Source of the DNA: Pseudomonadota bacterium
GTDB lineage: Bacteria > Pseudomonadota > Alphaproteobacteria > Rhizobiales > Rhizobiaceae
NCBI GenBank assembly: GCA_023404095.1
Contig: JAEYDD010000062.1
Span: forward strand, 69,062 to 133,061
Direction: 5' to 3'
DNA: 64,000 nt
Shown: piece after piece, positions 22,209 through 31,181 of the stretch
How positions within the stretch are numbered: the stretch's first letter is position 1
Layout: every line of letters starts with the position of its first letter
Program-made: the position numbers and the translations under genes
Notes under the pieces: model-generated
Database searches by the model: none
What the model saw: only the letters and a program-made list of their open reading frames with translations
Told to the model about the DNA's origin: nothing

Positions 22209-22868
22209 TCAGGCGAGGTCGAGGCCCATCTGCCAGAAATCCGCCTCCAGCCGGGTCGCATCGCGAAAGACGCCTGAGAGAGCGTCGATGCGGGCATCAT
22301 CTACCCGTGAAAGCCGGTTGTCGAGCCAATCGATCTCGGCTTTGACAAGGGTTTGGTATTCCACCCCCGCATACATCTCGATCCAGCCACGGTAGGGATT
22401 GCCGTCAAGCCGCGTGAAGGGTTGCTCCATGATCCAGCGGGCGATGTCACCATAGCCGACGATGCAGGGGGCAAGCGCGACATGCAGATCCAGCAGGTCG
22501 CCGCTCATTCCGGCATCGAGCACGAAGCGCGTATAAGCCAGGGTCGCGCGCGACTCCGGCAATGTCTCCAGCTCCTTTTCCCCGATACCCCAGCTCGCGC
22601 AGAATTCGACATGAAGCCCGATCTCGATATCGACGATCGCCTTGAGGCTCCCGAGCCCCTGGCGGATCTCGGACAGGTTCCGGCTCTTGTAGACGGCAAG
22701 TCCCCAAGCCCGGGCGAACTGGATGAGGAACAGGTAATCCTGCTTCAGGTAGTGGCGAAAGGCTTCCTGTGGCAGCGTGCCGTCGGCGAGAGCGCGTACG
22801 AACGCATGTTCGCAATAGGACTTCCATTCGCCAGTGTTGCAGGCCTTAAGGGTTTCGAAATTTGCCAA
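22209..22868 (-). CDS. tenA: TenA-family protein (thiaminase II / aminopyrimidine hydrolase)
   Basis: All-helical protein of 219 residues. Conserved positions for TenA are seen: DYLFLIQFARAWGLAVYKS, the catalytic Cys in VALAPCIVGYGDIARWI, YRGWIEMYAGVEY, and the C-terminal Glu in LEADFWQMGLDLA. TenA hydrolyses aminopyrimidines to HMP for thiamine salvage. The start is TTG at 22868 with GGAG eight bases upstream, giving the standard N-terminus ANFETLKACNTGEW. No thiamine gene or TPP riboswitch is adjacent. It is divergent from a LysE exporter with 102 bp between. Moderate confidence on substrate. Confidence 0.87.
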   Translation of the reverse strand: MANFETLKACNTGEWKSYCEHAFVRALADGTLPQEAFRHYLKQDYLFLIQFARAWGLAVYKSRNLSEIRQGLGSLKAIVDIEIGLHVEFCASWGIGEKELETLPESRATLAYTRFVLDAGMSGDLLDLHVALAPCIVGYGDIARWIMEQPFTRLDGNPYRGWIEMYAGVEYQTLVKAEIDWLDNRLSRVDDARIDALSGVFRDATRLEADFWQMGLDLA

Positions 22869-22970
22869 GGGGGATCTCCATTTCTCTCGCGACCAACGCA
22901 GCAAAAAGCGGCCATTGGCCGACGACGGCAACGGAGGTATAAGCAAGGCATTCATCCTTGGGAACCGATC

Positions 22971-23621
22971 ATGGAATACCTGCCCTCGCTGGCGACGTTC
23001 ATCGCCTTCACCGCCGCAAGCCTGCTTCTGGCGGCAACGCCGGGACCCGACATGACGCTTTCGATCAGCCGGGCCCTGTCGCAGGGCCGCGGGCCGGCGC
23101 TCTGGGTGGTGTTCGGCACAAGCATGGGCATCGTCGTGCACACGCTTCTCGTCGCCTTCGGCATCTCGGCGCTGATTACCGCATCGCCCACCGCGTTCAC
23201 GATCCTGAAGACCGGCGGCGCGGGCTATCTGCTGTGGCTCGCGATCCAGGCGATCCGCTACGGGTCCAGCTTTTCGGACGCGCCCGGCGAGGCCCTCGCA
23301 ACGCCGAGGGCATCCGCGCTTGCCAATATCTCCACCGGCTTCTGGGTCAACCTGCTTAACCCGAAGGTCATCATCTTCTTCATGACCTTCCTTCCGCAGT
23401 TCGTCTCGGCCGGCGACCCCGATGTCACCGGCAAGCTGATCGTGCTTGGGCTGCTGTTCATCGCGATCGGCATGCCGGTCAACACGATCGTCGTGCTGGC
23501 AGCCGACAAGCTCTCCGCATGGCTGCGCAACAACAAGGGCGTGCTGCGCGGGCTCGACTACACCTTTGCAGGCGTCTTTTCGATCTTCGCTGTCAAGATC
23601 TTCCTGACGCAGTCGCGGTGA
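22971..23621 (+). CDS. LysE/RhtB-family exporter
   Basis: Six-helix protein of 216 residues. LLAATPGPDMTLSISRALSQGRGPALWVVFGTSMG and WVNLLNPKVIIFFMTFLPQFV are the two conserved LysE/RhtB motifs. Start ATG 22971. The substrate is unknown; its divergence from tenA does not define it. One of three LysE-type exporters in this window. Confidence 0.9.
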   Translation: MEYLPSLATFIAFTAASLLLAATPGPDMTLSISRALSQGRGPALWVVFGTSMGIVVHTLLVAFGISALITASPTAFTILKTGGAGYLLWLAIQAIRYGSSFSDAPGEALATPRASALANISTGFWVNLLNPKVIIFFMTFLPQFVSAGDPDVTGKLIVLGLLFIAIGMPVNTIVVLAADKLSAWLRNNKGVLRGLDYTFAGVFSIFAVKIFLTQSR

Positions 23622-23634
23622 GTGAAGAGCGGCA

Positions 23635-23662
23635 TCAGGGAAAGCGCCGGCGCTTCCCCTGA
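23635..23662. terminator. Stem-loop between convergent lysE-type and ABC ATPase genes
   Basis: TCAGGGAAAGCGC (23635-23647) pairs with GCGCTTCCCCTGA (23650-23662) with a single mismatch; the core AAGCGCCGGCGCTT is a perfect palindrome. It lies between the two stop codons. T-runs are weak on both sides. Confidence 0.6.
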
Positions 23663-23672
23663 CCTTTCCATC

Positions 23673-24467
23673 TCAGCCGATGAGCAATGCGTCGTCGTCC
23701 AGTGTCTGGCCACGCATCTTGCGGAACATCGCGATCAGGTCCTCCACCTGCAGGTTCTTGCGGTTGTCGCCAGCGACGTCGAGGACGATCTCGCCGCCGT
23801 GCAGCATGACGGTGCGATGGCCGTAATCGAGCGCCTGGCGCATCGAGTGGGTGACCATCAGCGTCGTCAGCTTTCGTTCCGACACGATCTTCTGCGTCAG
23901 GTTCATGATGAATTCGGCCATGCCCGGATCGAGCGCTGCGGTATGCTCGTCGAGCAGGAGCACGTCGGAACCGGCAAGCGTCGCCATCACCAGCGACACC
24001 GCCTGGCGCTGGCCGCCCGAGAGCAGGTCCATGCGGTCGCGCATGCGGTTTTCCAGCCCGAGGTTCAGCTCGGCGATCCGCGCGCGGAAATGTTCCCGCC
24101 GCTGCGTTCCGAGTGCCGGCGCAAGGCCGCGCCGTTCGCCGCGGCGCGCGGCAAGCGCCAGGTTTTCTTCGATCGACAGCGCCCCGCAGCTGCCCGTCAG
24201 CGGATCCTGGAACACGCGGGCGACCCGTCCGGCGCGCGCGGCCGTCCCCTGCCGGGTCACGTCCACGGTTCCGATTTTCACCTGCCCCTCGGTCGCGATG
24301 ACGTCGCCGGCGAGCACGCCGAGCAGCGTCGACTTGCCGGCGCCGTTCGAGCCGATGACGGTGACGAAGGAGCCCTCGTCGATCGTCAGGTCCACCCCGT
24401 TGAGGGCCTGCTTCTCCAGCGGCGTGCCGCGGCCGAAGACGACCTTGATATTGGAAAGCGAGATCAT
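23673..24467 (-). CDS. ABC importer ATP-binding protein (TrpXYZ-type system)
   Basis: ATPase of 264 residues: Walker A GSNGAGKST, signature LSGGQRQAVSLVMA, Walker B VLLLDEHTAALDP and H-loop VTHSMRQAL. The variant DEHTAALDP is typical of the COG1101 ATPases that pair with COG2984 binding proteins. The start overlaps the permease stop by 4 bases. Third gene of the binding-protein, permease, ATPase unit on the minus strand. The ligand is probably a small organic nutrient, possibly an aromatic amino acid by family analogy. Confidence 0.9.
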   Translation of the reverse strand: MISLSNIKVVFGRGTPLEKQALNGVDLTIDEGSFVTVIGSNGAGKSTLLGVLAGDVIATEGQVKIGTVDVTRQGTAARAGRVARVFQDPLTGSCGALSIEENLALAARRGERRGLAPALGTQRREHFRARIAELNLGLENRMRDRMDLLSGGQRQAVSLVMATLAGSDVLLLDEHTAALDPGMAEFIMNLTQKIVSERKLTTLMVTHSMRQALDYGHRTVMLHGGEIVLDVAGDNRKNLQVEDLIAMFRKMRGQTLDDDALLIG

Positions 24468-25339
24468 GACGCGGCTCCTCCGCGGCGAAGGCGCGGCAGG
24501 ACAAGCGCCACAGTGACGAGGACCGCCGTCACCAGATTGAGGTCGGACGCCTGCAGGCCGAGCACGTCGGAGGAAAGCGCAAGCTGGATGGCGATGCGGT
24601 AGAGGATCGAGCCGAGAACGCAGCCGATCAGCGCCATCAGGATGCCGCGTGCGCCAAACAGCGTCTCGCCGATGATGACGGCGGCAAGGCCGACCACGAT
24701 CGTGCCGACGCCGGACGTCACGTCGGCAAATCCGTTGGTCTGGGCGAAGAGCGCGCCGCCGAGCGCAACCAGCGCGTTCGACAGCGCGATGCCGTGGTAG
24801 ATCTGCCGGTCGGTGCTGACGCCCTGCGCCCGGGCCATGCGCGGATTGGCGCCGGTCGCCCGCATAGACAGCCCCGCGTCGCTTTCGAGGAAGCGCCAGA
24901 CGAGGAAGACGGCGACGATCACCAGCACGCCGACGAAGAGGGGGCGCACATAGAAATCGCGCAGACCGTGGCCGAAGAACGGGCTCAGCATCGTGTCCGC
25001 ATTGATCAGCGCGACGTTTGGCTTGCCCATCACGCGCAGGTTTACGGAGAACAGCGCAATCATCGTCAGGATCGAGGCGAGCAGGTTCAGGATCCGGAAG
25101 CGCACGTTCAGCATCGCCGTGACCAGGCCGGCACCGGCACCGGCGACCATTGCCACACCCGCCGACAGCCACGGATTCACGCCTGCGATGATCAGCACGG
25201 CCGTCACCGCAGCACCCAGCGGGAACGATCCGTCCACGGTCAGGTCGGGGAAATCCAGCACACGGAAGGCGAGGTAGACGCCGATCGCGACGAAGGCATA
25301 GACCAGCCCCAGTTCTACGGCACCCCAGAAGGCAATCAT
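24464..25339 (-). CDS. ABC importer permease (TrpXYZ-type system)
   Basis: Permease of 291 residues with about eight helices, in the branched-chain/COG4120 class. FRVLDFPDLTVDGSFPLGAAV, FLESDAGLSMRATGANPRMARAQGV and ALSNALVALGGALFAQTNGFADVTSGVGTIVVGLA match the family well; the RATGxNxxMxxAxG stretch is the ATPase-coupling loop. ATG 25339 is chosen; an upstream extension to 25399 runs into the intercistronic hairpin. Coupled to the ATPase gene by overlap. Confidence 0.9.
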   Translation of the reverse strand: MIAFWGAVELGLVYAFVAIGVYLAFRVLDFPDLTVDGSFPLGAAVTAVLIIAGVNPWLSAGVAMVAGAGAGLVTAMLNVRFRILNLLASILTMIALFSVNLRVMGKPNVALINADTMLSPFFGHGLRDFYVRPLFVGVLVIVAVFLVWRFLESDAGLSMRATGANPRMARAQGVSTDRQIYHGIALSNALVALGGALFAQTNGFADVTSGVGTIVVGLAAVIIGETLFGARGILMALIGCVLGSILYRIAIQLALSSDVLGLQASDLNLVTAVLVTVALVLPRLRRGGAAS

Positions 25340-25400
25340 GCTCACGGCAACGGTTCTCTCTTCTTGTCCCTCCCGCGAGGGCGCGGGGCGGGCACTCAAT

Positions 25401-25439
25401 GTATCAACCGCCGCCGGTCTGCCCGGCGGCGGTTGATAC
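25401..25439. promoter_or_regulatory. 17-bp perfect stem-loop inside the ABC importer operon
   Basis: The arms 25401-25417 and 25423-25439 pair perfectly over 17 bp around a 5-base loop; the arms read GTATCAACCGCCGCCGG and its complement. It lies between the binding-protein and permease genes. There is no long T-run, so 3'-end protection of the binding-protein mRNA or partial attenuation is more likely than full termination. Confidence 0.7.
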
Positions 25440-25465
25440 CGTCCAAAGCGCCTGGTTCAGCGATA

Positions 25466-25503
25466 GAGCAATTCCGGCGAAATCAGGTTCACCGGAATTG
25501 CTC
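25466..25503. repeat. Inverted repeat GAGCAATTCCGG, rhizobial intergenic-repeat type
   Basis: GAGCAATTCCGG (25466-25477) and CCGGAATTGCTC (25492-25503) form a perfect 12-bp stem with a 14-base loop. The arm resembles a dispersed Rhizobiales intergenic palindrome. It sits 26 bp from the 17-bp stem-loop in the same intercistronic gap. Confidence 0.5.
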
Positions 25504-25564
25504 ATGTATCTAGCGCATTATCCGACGCAGAAGCGATGCCAGCTTCTGCTGGAAATGCTCCGAC

Positions 25565-26518
25565 TCATTCGATGACGTGCGTTGCACGTCCGACGACAGC
25601 CTCCGGCAGCGTAACGCCCATCTTGGCGGCTGCGCCCTTGTTGACGACCAGATCGGTGCCAGCTGCGACCTTGACCGGGATATCGCCAGGATTTTCGCCC
25701 TTTAGGATGCGGACGACGATCTCGCCGGTCTGCTTGCCGACGTCCTTGTAGTTGAAGCCGAGTGCGGCGATCGCACCGCGGGACACGGAATCGGTGTCGG
25801 CCGTGAACAGGGGCAGCTTGCCCTCTTCGGCAACGGCGACGGCACCTTCCAGCGCCGAAATGATGGTGTTGTCCGTGGGGATGTAGATAGCGTCGGCGCG
25901 GCCGACCAGCGCGCGCGCTGCACCCTGGACTTCGGCGGACTTCGTGGCTGCGGATTCGACGACCGTCAGGCCGGCCTTTTCCGCTTCGGCCTTCAGCACT
26001 GCGAGCAGCGAAACGGAGTTGGCTTCACCGGAATTGTAGAGGTAGCCGATCGTCTTGGCATTCGGCAGGATTTCCTTGATCAGCGCCAGGTGCTCGGCAA
26101 CCGGCGACATGTCGGAAAGGCCGGTGACATTGCCGCCCGGCTTGTCCATGTCCTTCACCAGCTGCGCGCCGAGCGGATCGGAAACCGCCGTGAAGACGAC
26201 GGGAATGTCCCGGGCCGAGGAAACCACCGCCTGGGCGGACGGCGTGGAGATCGGAACGATGACGTTCGGACCTTCGCCGGCGAACTGGCGGGCGATCTGC
26301 GCAGCGGTGGCCGGATTGCCCTGGGCGGACTGATAGATGAAGGTCAGGTTCTCGCCTTCCTTGTAGCCTGCGGCGGCGAGGGCTTCCTTGACGCCGTCGC
26401 GAGCAGCGTCGAGTGCTGGATGCTCGACGATCGCCGTGACGGCGACCGTCACGTCTTCTGCACGGGCAGGAAGTGAAATTGCAACCGTTGCCGCCAAAGC
26501 AAGCAGAAGTGCGCGCAT
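25565..26518 (-). CDS. ABC transporter substrate-binding protein (COG2984/TrpX-like)
   Basis: Periplasmic protein of 317 residues with signal peptide MRALLLALAATVAISLPARA. The mature part (VAVTAIVEHPALDAARDGVKEAL, NVIVPISTPSAQAV, AIYIPTDNTIISALEGAV, ALGFNYKDVGKQTGEIVVRIL) is diagnostic of the COG2984 family, some members of which bind tryptophan, tyrosine or phenylalanine. First gene of the importer operon; two strong stem-loops separate it from the permease, probably setting a higher level for the binding protein. Confidence 0.92.
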   Translation of the reverse strand: MRALLLALAATVAISLPARAEDVTVAVTAIVEHPALDAARDGVKEALAAAGYKEGENLTFIYQSAQGNPATAAQIARQFAGEGPNVIVPISTPSAQAVVSSARDIPVVFTAVSDPLGAQLVKDMDKPGGNVTGLSDMSPVAEHLALIKEILPNAKTIGYLYNSGEANSVSLLAVLKAEAEKAGLTVVESAATKSAEVQGAARALVGRADAIYIPTDNTIISALEGAVAVAEEGKLPLFTADTDSVSRGAIAALGFNYKDVGKQTGEIVVRILKGENPGDIPVKVAAGTDLVVNKGAAAKMGVTLPEAVVGRATHVIE

Positions 26519-26669
26519 GAAATGATCTCCTCGAATAATTTTCGAGCAGTTTTTAGGGAATGCGGCCCTCGGAATCAATTCGCACTCGCTACTGCATCAA
26601 TCAAATTTGTTGACCTGAGTATGTCTTCACCGGCCCGGCAGACTAAACATGTGGACAACGGCGCGGGCG

Positions 26670-27908
26670 TCAGTCGTCCTCGCCGTGGCCGGCAATCATC
26701 ATGGCCTCGTAGGCCATGCGGTCGACCTTGCGCATCCGCTCGGATTCGGATTTCAGCTGGCCACAGGCGGCAAGGATGTCGCGGCCGCGCGGCGTGCGGA
26801 TCGGCGAGGCATAGCCTGCCTGGTTGATGAAATCGGCAAACTTCTCGATCTGTTCCCAGTCCGAGCACTGATAGTTCGTGCCGGGCCAGGGGTTGAAGGG
26901 AATCAGGTTGATCTTGGCAGGGATGCCCTTCAGGAGCTGCACGAGCAGCTTGGCGTCTTCGAGCGAATCGTTGACGTCCTTGAGCATCACGTATTCGAAG
27001 GTAATGCGCCGCGCGTTCGAAAGGCTCGGATAGGCGCGGCAGGCTTCCAGAAGCTCCTTCAGCGGATACTTCTTGTTGATCGGCACCAGCATGTCGCGCA
27101 ACTCGTCGCGCACCGCGTGGAGCGAAATCGCCAGCATCACGCCGATCTCCTCGCCGGTGCGATAGATCTCGGGCACGATGCCGGAGGTGGACAGGGTAAC
27201 ACGCCGCTTCGATAGAGACAGGCCGTCCCCGTCCGTTGCAATCAGCAGCGCCTGCTTGACGTTTTCGAAGTTGTAGAGTGGCTCGCCCATGCCCATCATC
27301 ACGATGTTGGACACCTTGCGGCCCTCGTTCGGCACGATCGCGCCGGCCGGCGTCTCGCGGTCCGGGAAATCGCCGAGGCGGTCGCGAGCGAGAAGAAGCT
27401 GGGACAGGATTTCTTCCGCCGTCAGGTTGCGCACCAGCTTCTGTGTGCCGGTGTGGCAGAAGGAACAGGTCAGCGTGCAGCCGACCTGGCTGGAGATGCA
27501 CAGCGTGCCGCGCCCTTCTTCTGGAATATAGACCGTCTCGACTTCGACCGGCCGGCCGGCGCCGCGGGCAGGATAGCGCAGCAGCCATTTGCGTGTACCG
27601 TCGTTGGAAACCTGCTCCTCGACGATCTCCGGCCGCGCGATGGTGAAGTGCTCCTTCAGCATCTCGCGCATGTCCTTGGAGACATTGAGCATATGGTCGA
27701 AATCTGAAACGCCGCGCACGTACAGCCAGTGCCAGAGCTGGCTCACCCGCATCTTGACCTGCCGCTCCGAGACGCCCTTTTCGACCAGCGCCTTGCCCAT
27801 GTCCTCCCGGGAAAGGCCGATCAGCGACGGCTTCTCCGAAAGCATCGCCTTGCGCGGCGGTTTCGCGGTGAAGGGCTCCGAGCCGTTCAGAAAATCCAAG
27901 GTCGCCAT
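26670..27908 (-). CDS. rlmN: 23S rRNA (adenine2503-C2)/tRNA(adenine37-C2)-methyltransferase
   Basis: Radical-SAM enzyme of 412 residues. The cluster motif is CxxxCxxC in GCTLTCSFCHTGTQ; MGMGEPLYNFENV, VTLSTSGIVPEI and SLHAVRDELRDMLVPINKKYPL are RlmN hallmarks, and a C-terminal Cys (DILAACGQL) supplies the methyl-carrier residue. It methylates A2503 of 23S rRNA and A37 of some tRNAs. Start ATG 27908. Stands alone upstream of rpmF on the same strand. Confidence 0.97.
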   Translation of the reverse strand: MATLDFLNGSEPFTAKPPRKAMLSEKPSLIGLSREDMGKALVEKGVSERQVKMRVSQLWHWLYVRGVSDFDHMLNVSKDMREMLKEHFTIARPEIVEEQVSNDGTRKWLLRYPARGAGRPVEVETVYIPEEGRGTLCISSQVGCTLTCSFCHTGTQKLVRNLTAEEILSQLLLARDRLGDFPDRETPAGAIVPNEGRKVSNIVMMGMGEPLYNFENVKQALLIATDGDGLSLSKRRVTLSTSGIVPEIYRTGEEIGVMLAISLHAVRDELRDMLVPINKKYPLKELLEACRAYPSLSNARRITFEYVMLKDVNDSLEDAKLLVQLLKGIPAKINLIPFNPWPGTNYQCSDWEQIEKFADFINQAGYASPIRTPRGRDILAACGQLKSESERMRKVDRMAYEAMMIAGHGEDD

Positions 27909-28127
27909 GGCTGCAATCCCGTTACGGCACGCGTCCCACGTCGCCCTTGGGCCCGCAGTCGCGCCGACTCTCTATCGTGAAGTCTTCGGAGCCTTTGGCG
28001 CAGCATCTGGCGCGCGGCTCCTCGTGTTGCCCGCGCCTTTAGCATCGTTCCGCGGCAAAGTCACGCGCGGCGCGCCGGATCGGTCGCCTGGCAGCGGCGA
28101 TGACGAGGAAGAGGTGGCGGAAAAAGA

Positions 28128-28153
28128 AAAGGGCCGGTCGAAACCAGCCCTTT
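28128..28153 (-). terminator. rpmF intrinsic terminator
   Basis: AAAGGGC (28128-28134) pairs with GCCCTTT (28147-28153); on the minus strand the stem is followed by TCTTTTTC. It is 26 bases past the rpmF stop. Confidence 0.8.
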
Positions 28154-28179
28154 CCAAACGGTCTTCAACGCGAAGGCGC

Positions 28180-28365
28180 TTATGCGCTTTCCTTCGGCGT
28201 CAGGACCTGGCGACCGCGGTACATACCGGTCTTCAGGTCGATGTGATGCGGACGGCGCAGCTCGCCCGAGTTCTTGTCTTCGATGTAGCTCGGAGCCTTC
28301 AGGGCGTCGGCGGAGCGGCGCATGCCACGCTTGGACGGGCTCGTTTTTCTTTTCGGTACAGCCAT
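28180..28365 (-). CDS. rpmF: 50S ribosomal protein L32
   Basis: Basic protein of 61 residues beginning AVPKRKTSPSKRGMRRSADA, the standard L32 N-terminus, and ending with HHIDLKTGMYRGRQVL as in other alphaproteobacteria. ATG 28365 is the family start. The zinc-binding cysteines of some L32 proteins are absent, as is normal in this group. It has its own terminator and, by position, its own promoter in 28366-28551. mtgA lies upstream on the same strand beyond a GST gene. Confidence 0.98.
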   Translation of the reverse strand: MAVPKRKTSPSKRGMRRSADALKAPSYIEDKNSGELRRPHHIDLKTGMYRGRQVLTPKESA

Positions 28366-28551
28366 TTCACTACTCCACTGAACGTGCAAACACGTCAAAG
28401 GCCATCTAAAATGGCCGAAAAGACGTGCATCCATCTCGGAAATTTGGCGGGCTTATACATGGCAAATTCCCGCTTGACCAGTCCCTGTGGGGATTTTTTC
28501 ATTGCCGGTGACGCTGGGGCCTTGCGGCATGAGGCGCCGGGGGCCCGGGTC

Positions 28552-29211
28552 TCAGGCCTCGTCTTCCGGTACGATCCAGGTTTCGGCAAGTGCCGCCGCC
28601 TGCCACTTCTTCCAGGCCGGGTGCGCCATGACGCGGTCCATGTAGGCGAGCGTGCCCGGATCGCTGGTCAGGAGATAGGCGTGCAGGCGGTTGACCACCG
28701 GGGCGTACATCGCGTCCGCGGCGGAAAAGGCGCCGAACAGGTAGGGGCCGCCGGATCGCTCCAGCGCCTCGCGCCAGATCGCCTCGATGCGTGCGACGTC
28801 TTCCATCACCCCGTCGGGGAGCTCGATCGCGCGCTGCGGCCGGCGAATGTTCATCGGGCAGGCGTTGCGAAGTGAACGGAAGCCTGCGAGCATCTCCATC
28901 GAAATGGAGCGGGCATGCGCGCGGGCTGTGCGCTCGGTCGGCCAGATGCCGGCGTCCGGAAAGAGTTCGGCCACGTATTCGATGACGGCCAGCGATTCCC
29001 ACACCCGCAGCTTGCCGTGGTGCAGAACGGGCACGCGCCCTGTGGGCGAGAGTTCCTTGAAGGCTGGATTGCCGGCTGCGAAATCGAAGGGCACGACCCT
29101 GTCCGCGAAGGGAATGCCTGCCGCCTCCATGGCGATCCAGGGGCGGAAGGACCAGGACGAGTAGTTCTTGTTGCCGATGTAGAGGACGAGATCGGAGGTG
29201 GGGTCTGACAT
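28552..29211 (-). CDS. Glutathione S-transferase family protein
   Basis: Protein of 219 residues: thioredoxin-like N-terminal domain (LVLYIGNKNYSSWSFRPWIAMEAAGI, KELSPTGRVPVLHHGKLRVWESLAVIEYV) and all-helical C-terminal domain. The Ser of NYSSWS is in the position of the GSH-activating residue; the cis-Pro in RVPVL and the E-S pair (WESLA) bind glutathione. The YSSWSLRPW pattern is typical of the YfcF-like bacterial GSTs. The physiological substrate is unknown. Confidence 0.88.
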   Translation of the reverse strand: MSDPTSDLVLYIGNKNYSSWSFRPWIAMEAAGIPFADRVVPFDFAAGNPAFKELSPTGRVPVLHHGKLRVWESLAVIEYVAELFPDAGIWPTERTARAHARSISMEMLAGFRSLRNACPMNIRRPQRAIELPDGVMEDVARIEAIWREALERSGGPYLFGAFSAADAMYAPVVNRLHAYLLTSDPGTLAYMDRVMAHPAWKKWQAAALAETWIVPEDEA

Positions 29212-29289
29212 GACGTTCGGTTCCCTGGGCTTTATTCGCCTGTAACCGTAGAGACGCCGTCCGGCTGGCGCCAATGAAAAGACATGAAC

Positions 29290-29976
29290 TCACTCATAAA
29301 GGCACTTGATATATTCGCCCGACCGGCTGGCGCGCCGTTCGATAACCACGGCGAGCCGCTGCAGGCCGCGCCCCGGCTTGCCGGCGTTTCGGTCGATCGG
29401 GTTGGGCAGGGACACGGCGAGGAGGGCGGCCTGACGCCTTGAAAGCTTGCTGGCGGGCACATCGAAGTGATGCTGCGCGGCGGCCTCGATGCCATAGATG
29501 CCGGGGCCCCATTCGGCGACGTTGAGGTAGATCTCCATCAGCCTGCGCTTGCTCCAGACGGTGTCCGCCACCATCGCAAGCGGCAGCTCCAACGCCTTTC
29601 TCACGAACGAACGGCCATTCCAGAGGTAGAGGTTCTTGACCGTCTGCATCGGAATGGTGCTGGCGCCGCGTGTGGCGGACCCTTCCAGCGCATCGTTGAC
29701 CACGCCGCGCATCTCGCCCCAGTCGACGCCGCCGTGGCGACAGAACTGGCCGTCCTCCGACATCATGACGGACTGAACGAGCACGGGGGCGATGTCCTCG
29801 AACTCGACCCAGCGACGATCGTAACCCTGCAAGGTCACGAGATCGCGCAGCATGAGCGTGGAGACGGGATGAACGAAGCCGAGCGCGTAGATGGGTATCA
29901 GCAGGTAGGGAAGGGCCAGCAGGGCGAGGGCGACGAGCAACGCCTTGCGCCAGCCGCGCCGCAGCCGCCGGCTCAT
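29290..29976 (-). CDS. mtgA: Monofunctional biosynthetic peptidoglycan transglycosylase
   Basis: Membrane-anchored GT51 enzyme of 228 residues: an N-terminal helix (about 14-35), then the catalytic region MMSEDGQFCRHGGVDW with the catalytic Glu, RGASTIPMQTVKNLYLW, and KRRLMEIYLNVAEWGPGIYG. It polymerises lipid II into glycan strands. ATG 29976 has GGAAGAGAG upstream; a TTG at 30111 would add a 45-residue Ala/Gly-rich cytosolic tail, which is possible but less likely. Divergent from ispA. Confidence 0.93.
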   Translation of the reverse strand: MSRRLRRGWRKALLVALALLALPYLLIPIYALGFVHPVSTLMLRDLVTLQGYDRRWVEFEDIAPVLVQSVMMSEDGQFCRHGGVDWGEMRGVVNDALEGSATRGASTIPMQTVKNLYLWNGRSFVRKALELPLAMVADTVWSKRRLMEIYLNVAEWGPGIYGIEAAAQHHFDVPASKLSRRQAALLAVSLPNPIDRNAGKPGRGLQRLAVVIERRASRSGEYIKCLYE

Positions 29977-30259
29977 GGTCTCTCTTCCATCGGCTTCCAG
30001 CCCGCCAGTTCCCAGCGTGGCTGTGCCGAGCGCGCCAGCGCCGAGCCGGCTGGCATCGTGATGCCTGGCATCGAGCTCCGCCTCTGCGCGTCTTTCGGGT
30101 GAAATCTCCAAGGGCGGTGTCCGTCCTTTTGCCGTCGTGGGTTTTCATAGCGTCATGCTGCCCGGTTTGCCAGTGGTTGCGGTCAAACTTTGCGGGCTTT
30201 GCGGCAGCTATCCAACCTTCGCCGTTGCCTATCATCGCGCCGCGTGCCAAACAGCGGCC

Positions 30260-31177
30260 ATGACCAGCCCTTCAGTCCTTTTCCGCCAGCGCCTGCAATC
30301 GAACGCCGTGGCCGTGGAGGCAACGCTTGCGGCAATTTTGTCCGCCGATACCCAGGCCGGCGAGATCGCGCGGCCCGAGCGGCTGCTTTCGGCGATCCGC
30401 CATGGCGTTCTGAACGGCGGAAAGCGGTTGCGCCCGTTCCTGGTGATGGAGACGGCGGCGTTGTTCGGCGAGGATTTTGCCGGACCGGCGCTGCGGGTCG
30501 GGGCAGCACTCGAGTGCATTCATTGCTATTCGCTGGTGCACGACGATCTGCCGGCGATGGACGACGACGAACTCAGGCGCGGCCAGCCGACGGTGCATGT
30601 CGCCTATGACGAGGCGACGGCCATCCTTGCCGGCGACAGCCTGCTGACGCTGGCGTTCGACATTGTTGCCGCGCCGGAAACGACGCTTGCCGACCGGGTC
30701 AAGACGGCGCTCGTGCTGTCGCTCGCGCGCGCTGCCGGCATCGGTGGCATGGCCGGCGGGCAGGCGCTGGATCTCGCGGCCGAACAGAAGGCGCCGGATG
30801 CCGCAGGCATCGTGACGCTGCAGGCGATGAAGACTGGTGCGCTGATCCGGTTTGCCTGCGAGGCCGGCGCCATTGTCGCGGACGCGGACGCGGAAGCGCG
30901 TAGCCTGTTGCGGCGCTACGGCGAGACCATCGGCCTGGCCTTCCAACTCGCCGATGACCTGCTCGACCTGACGGCGGATGCTGCGACCATGGGCAAGGCG
31001 ACCGGCAAGGATGCCGCCCGTGGGAAGGGCACGCTGGTTGCCCTCAATGGACAGAACTGGGCCGAGGAGAGACTGAACGCGCTGGTCGGCGAGGCGGAGG
31101 CCCTGCTTGTGCCGTTCGGCGAGCGCGGCGCCATCCTGGTCGAGACCGCCCGTTTCGTCGCCAATCGCAGGAGCTGA
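30260..31177 (+). CDS. ispA: Short-chain polyprenyl (farnesyl/geranylgeranyl) diphosphate synthase
   Basis: Enzyme of 305 residues with both aspartate-rich motifs: first LVHDDLPAMDDDELRRGQPT, with the DDx4D form typical of bacterial farnesyl diphosphate synthases, and second LADDLLD. GGKRLRPFL binds IPP. It condenses DMAPP with IPP. Start ATG 30260. Followed by hisC after 4 bp. ispG in the same region belongs to the MEP route that supplies its substrates. Confidence 0.93.
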   Translation: MTSPSVLFRQRLQSNAVAVEATLAAILSADTQAGEIARPERLLSAIRHGVLNGGKRLRPFLVMETAALFGEDFAGPALRVGAALECIHCYSLVHDDLPAMDDDELRRGQPTVHVAYDEATAILAGDSLLTLAFDIVAAPETTLADRVKTALVLSLARAAGIGGMAGGQALDLAAEQKAPDAAGIVTLQAMKTGALIRFACEAGAIVADADAEARSLLRRYGETIGLAFQLADDLLDLTADAATMGKATGKDAARGKGTLVALNGQNWAEERLNALVGEAEALLVPFGERGAILVETARFVANRRS

Positions 31178-31181
31178 CAGC

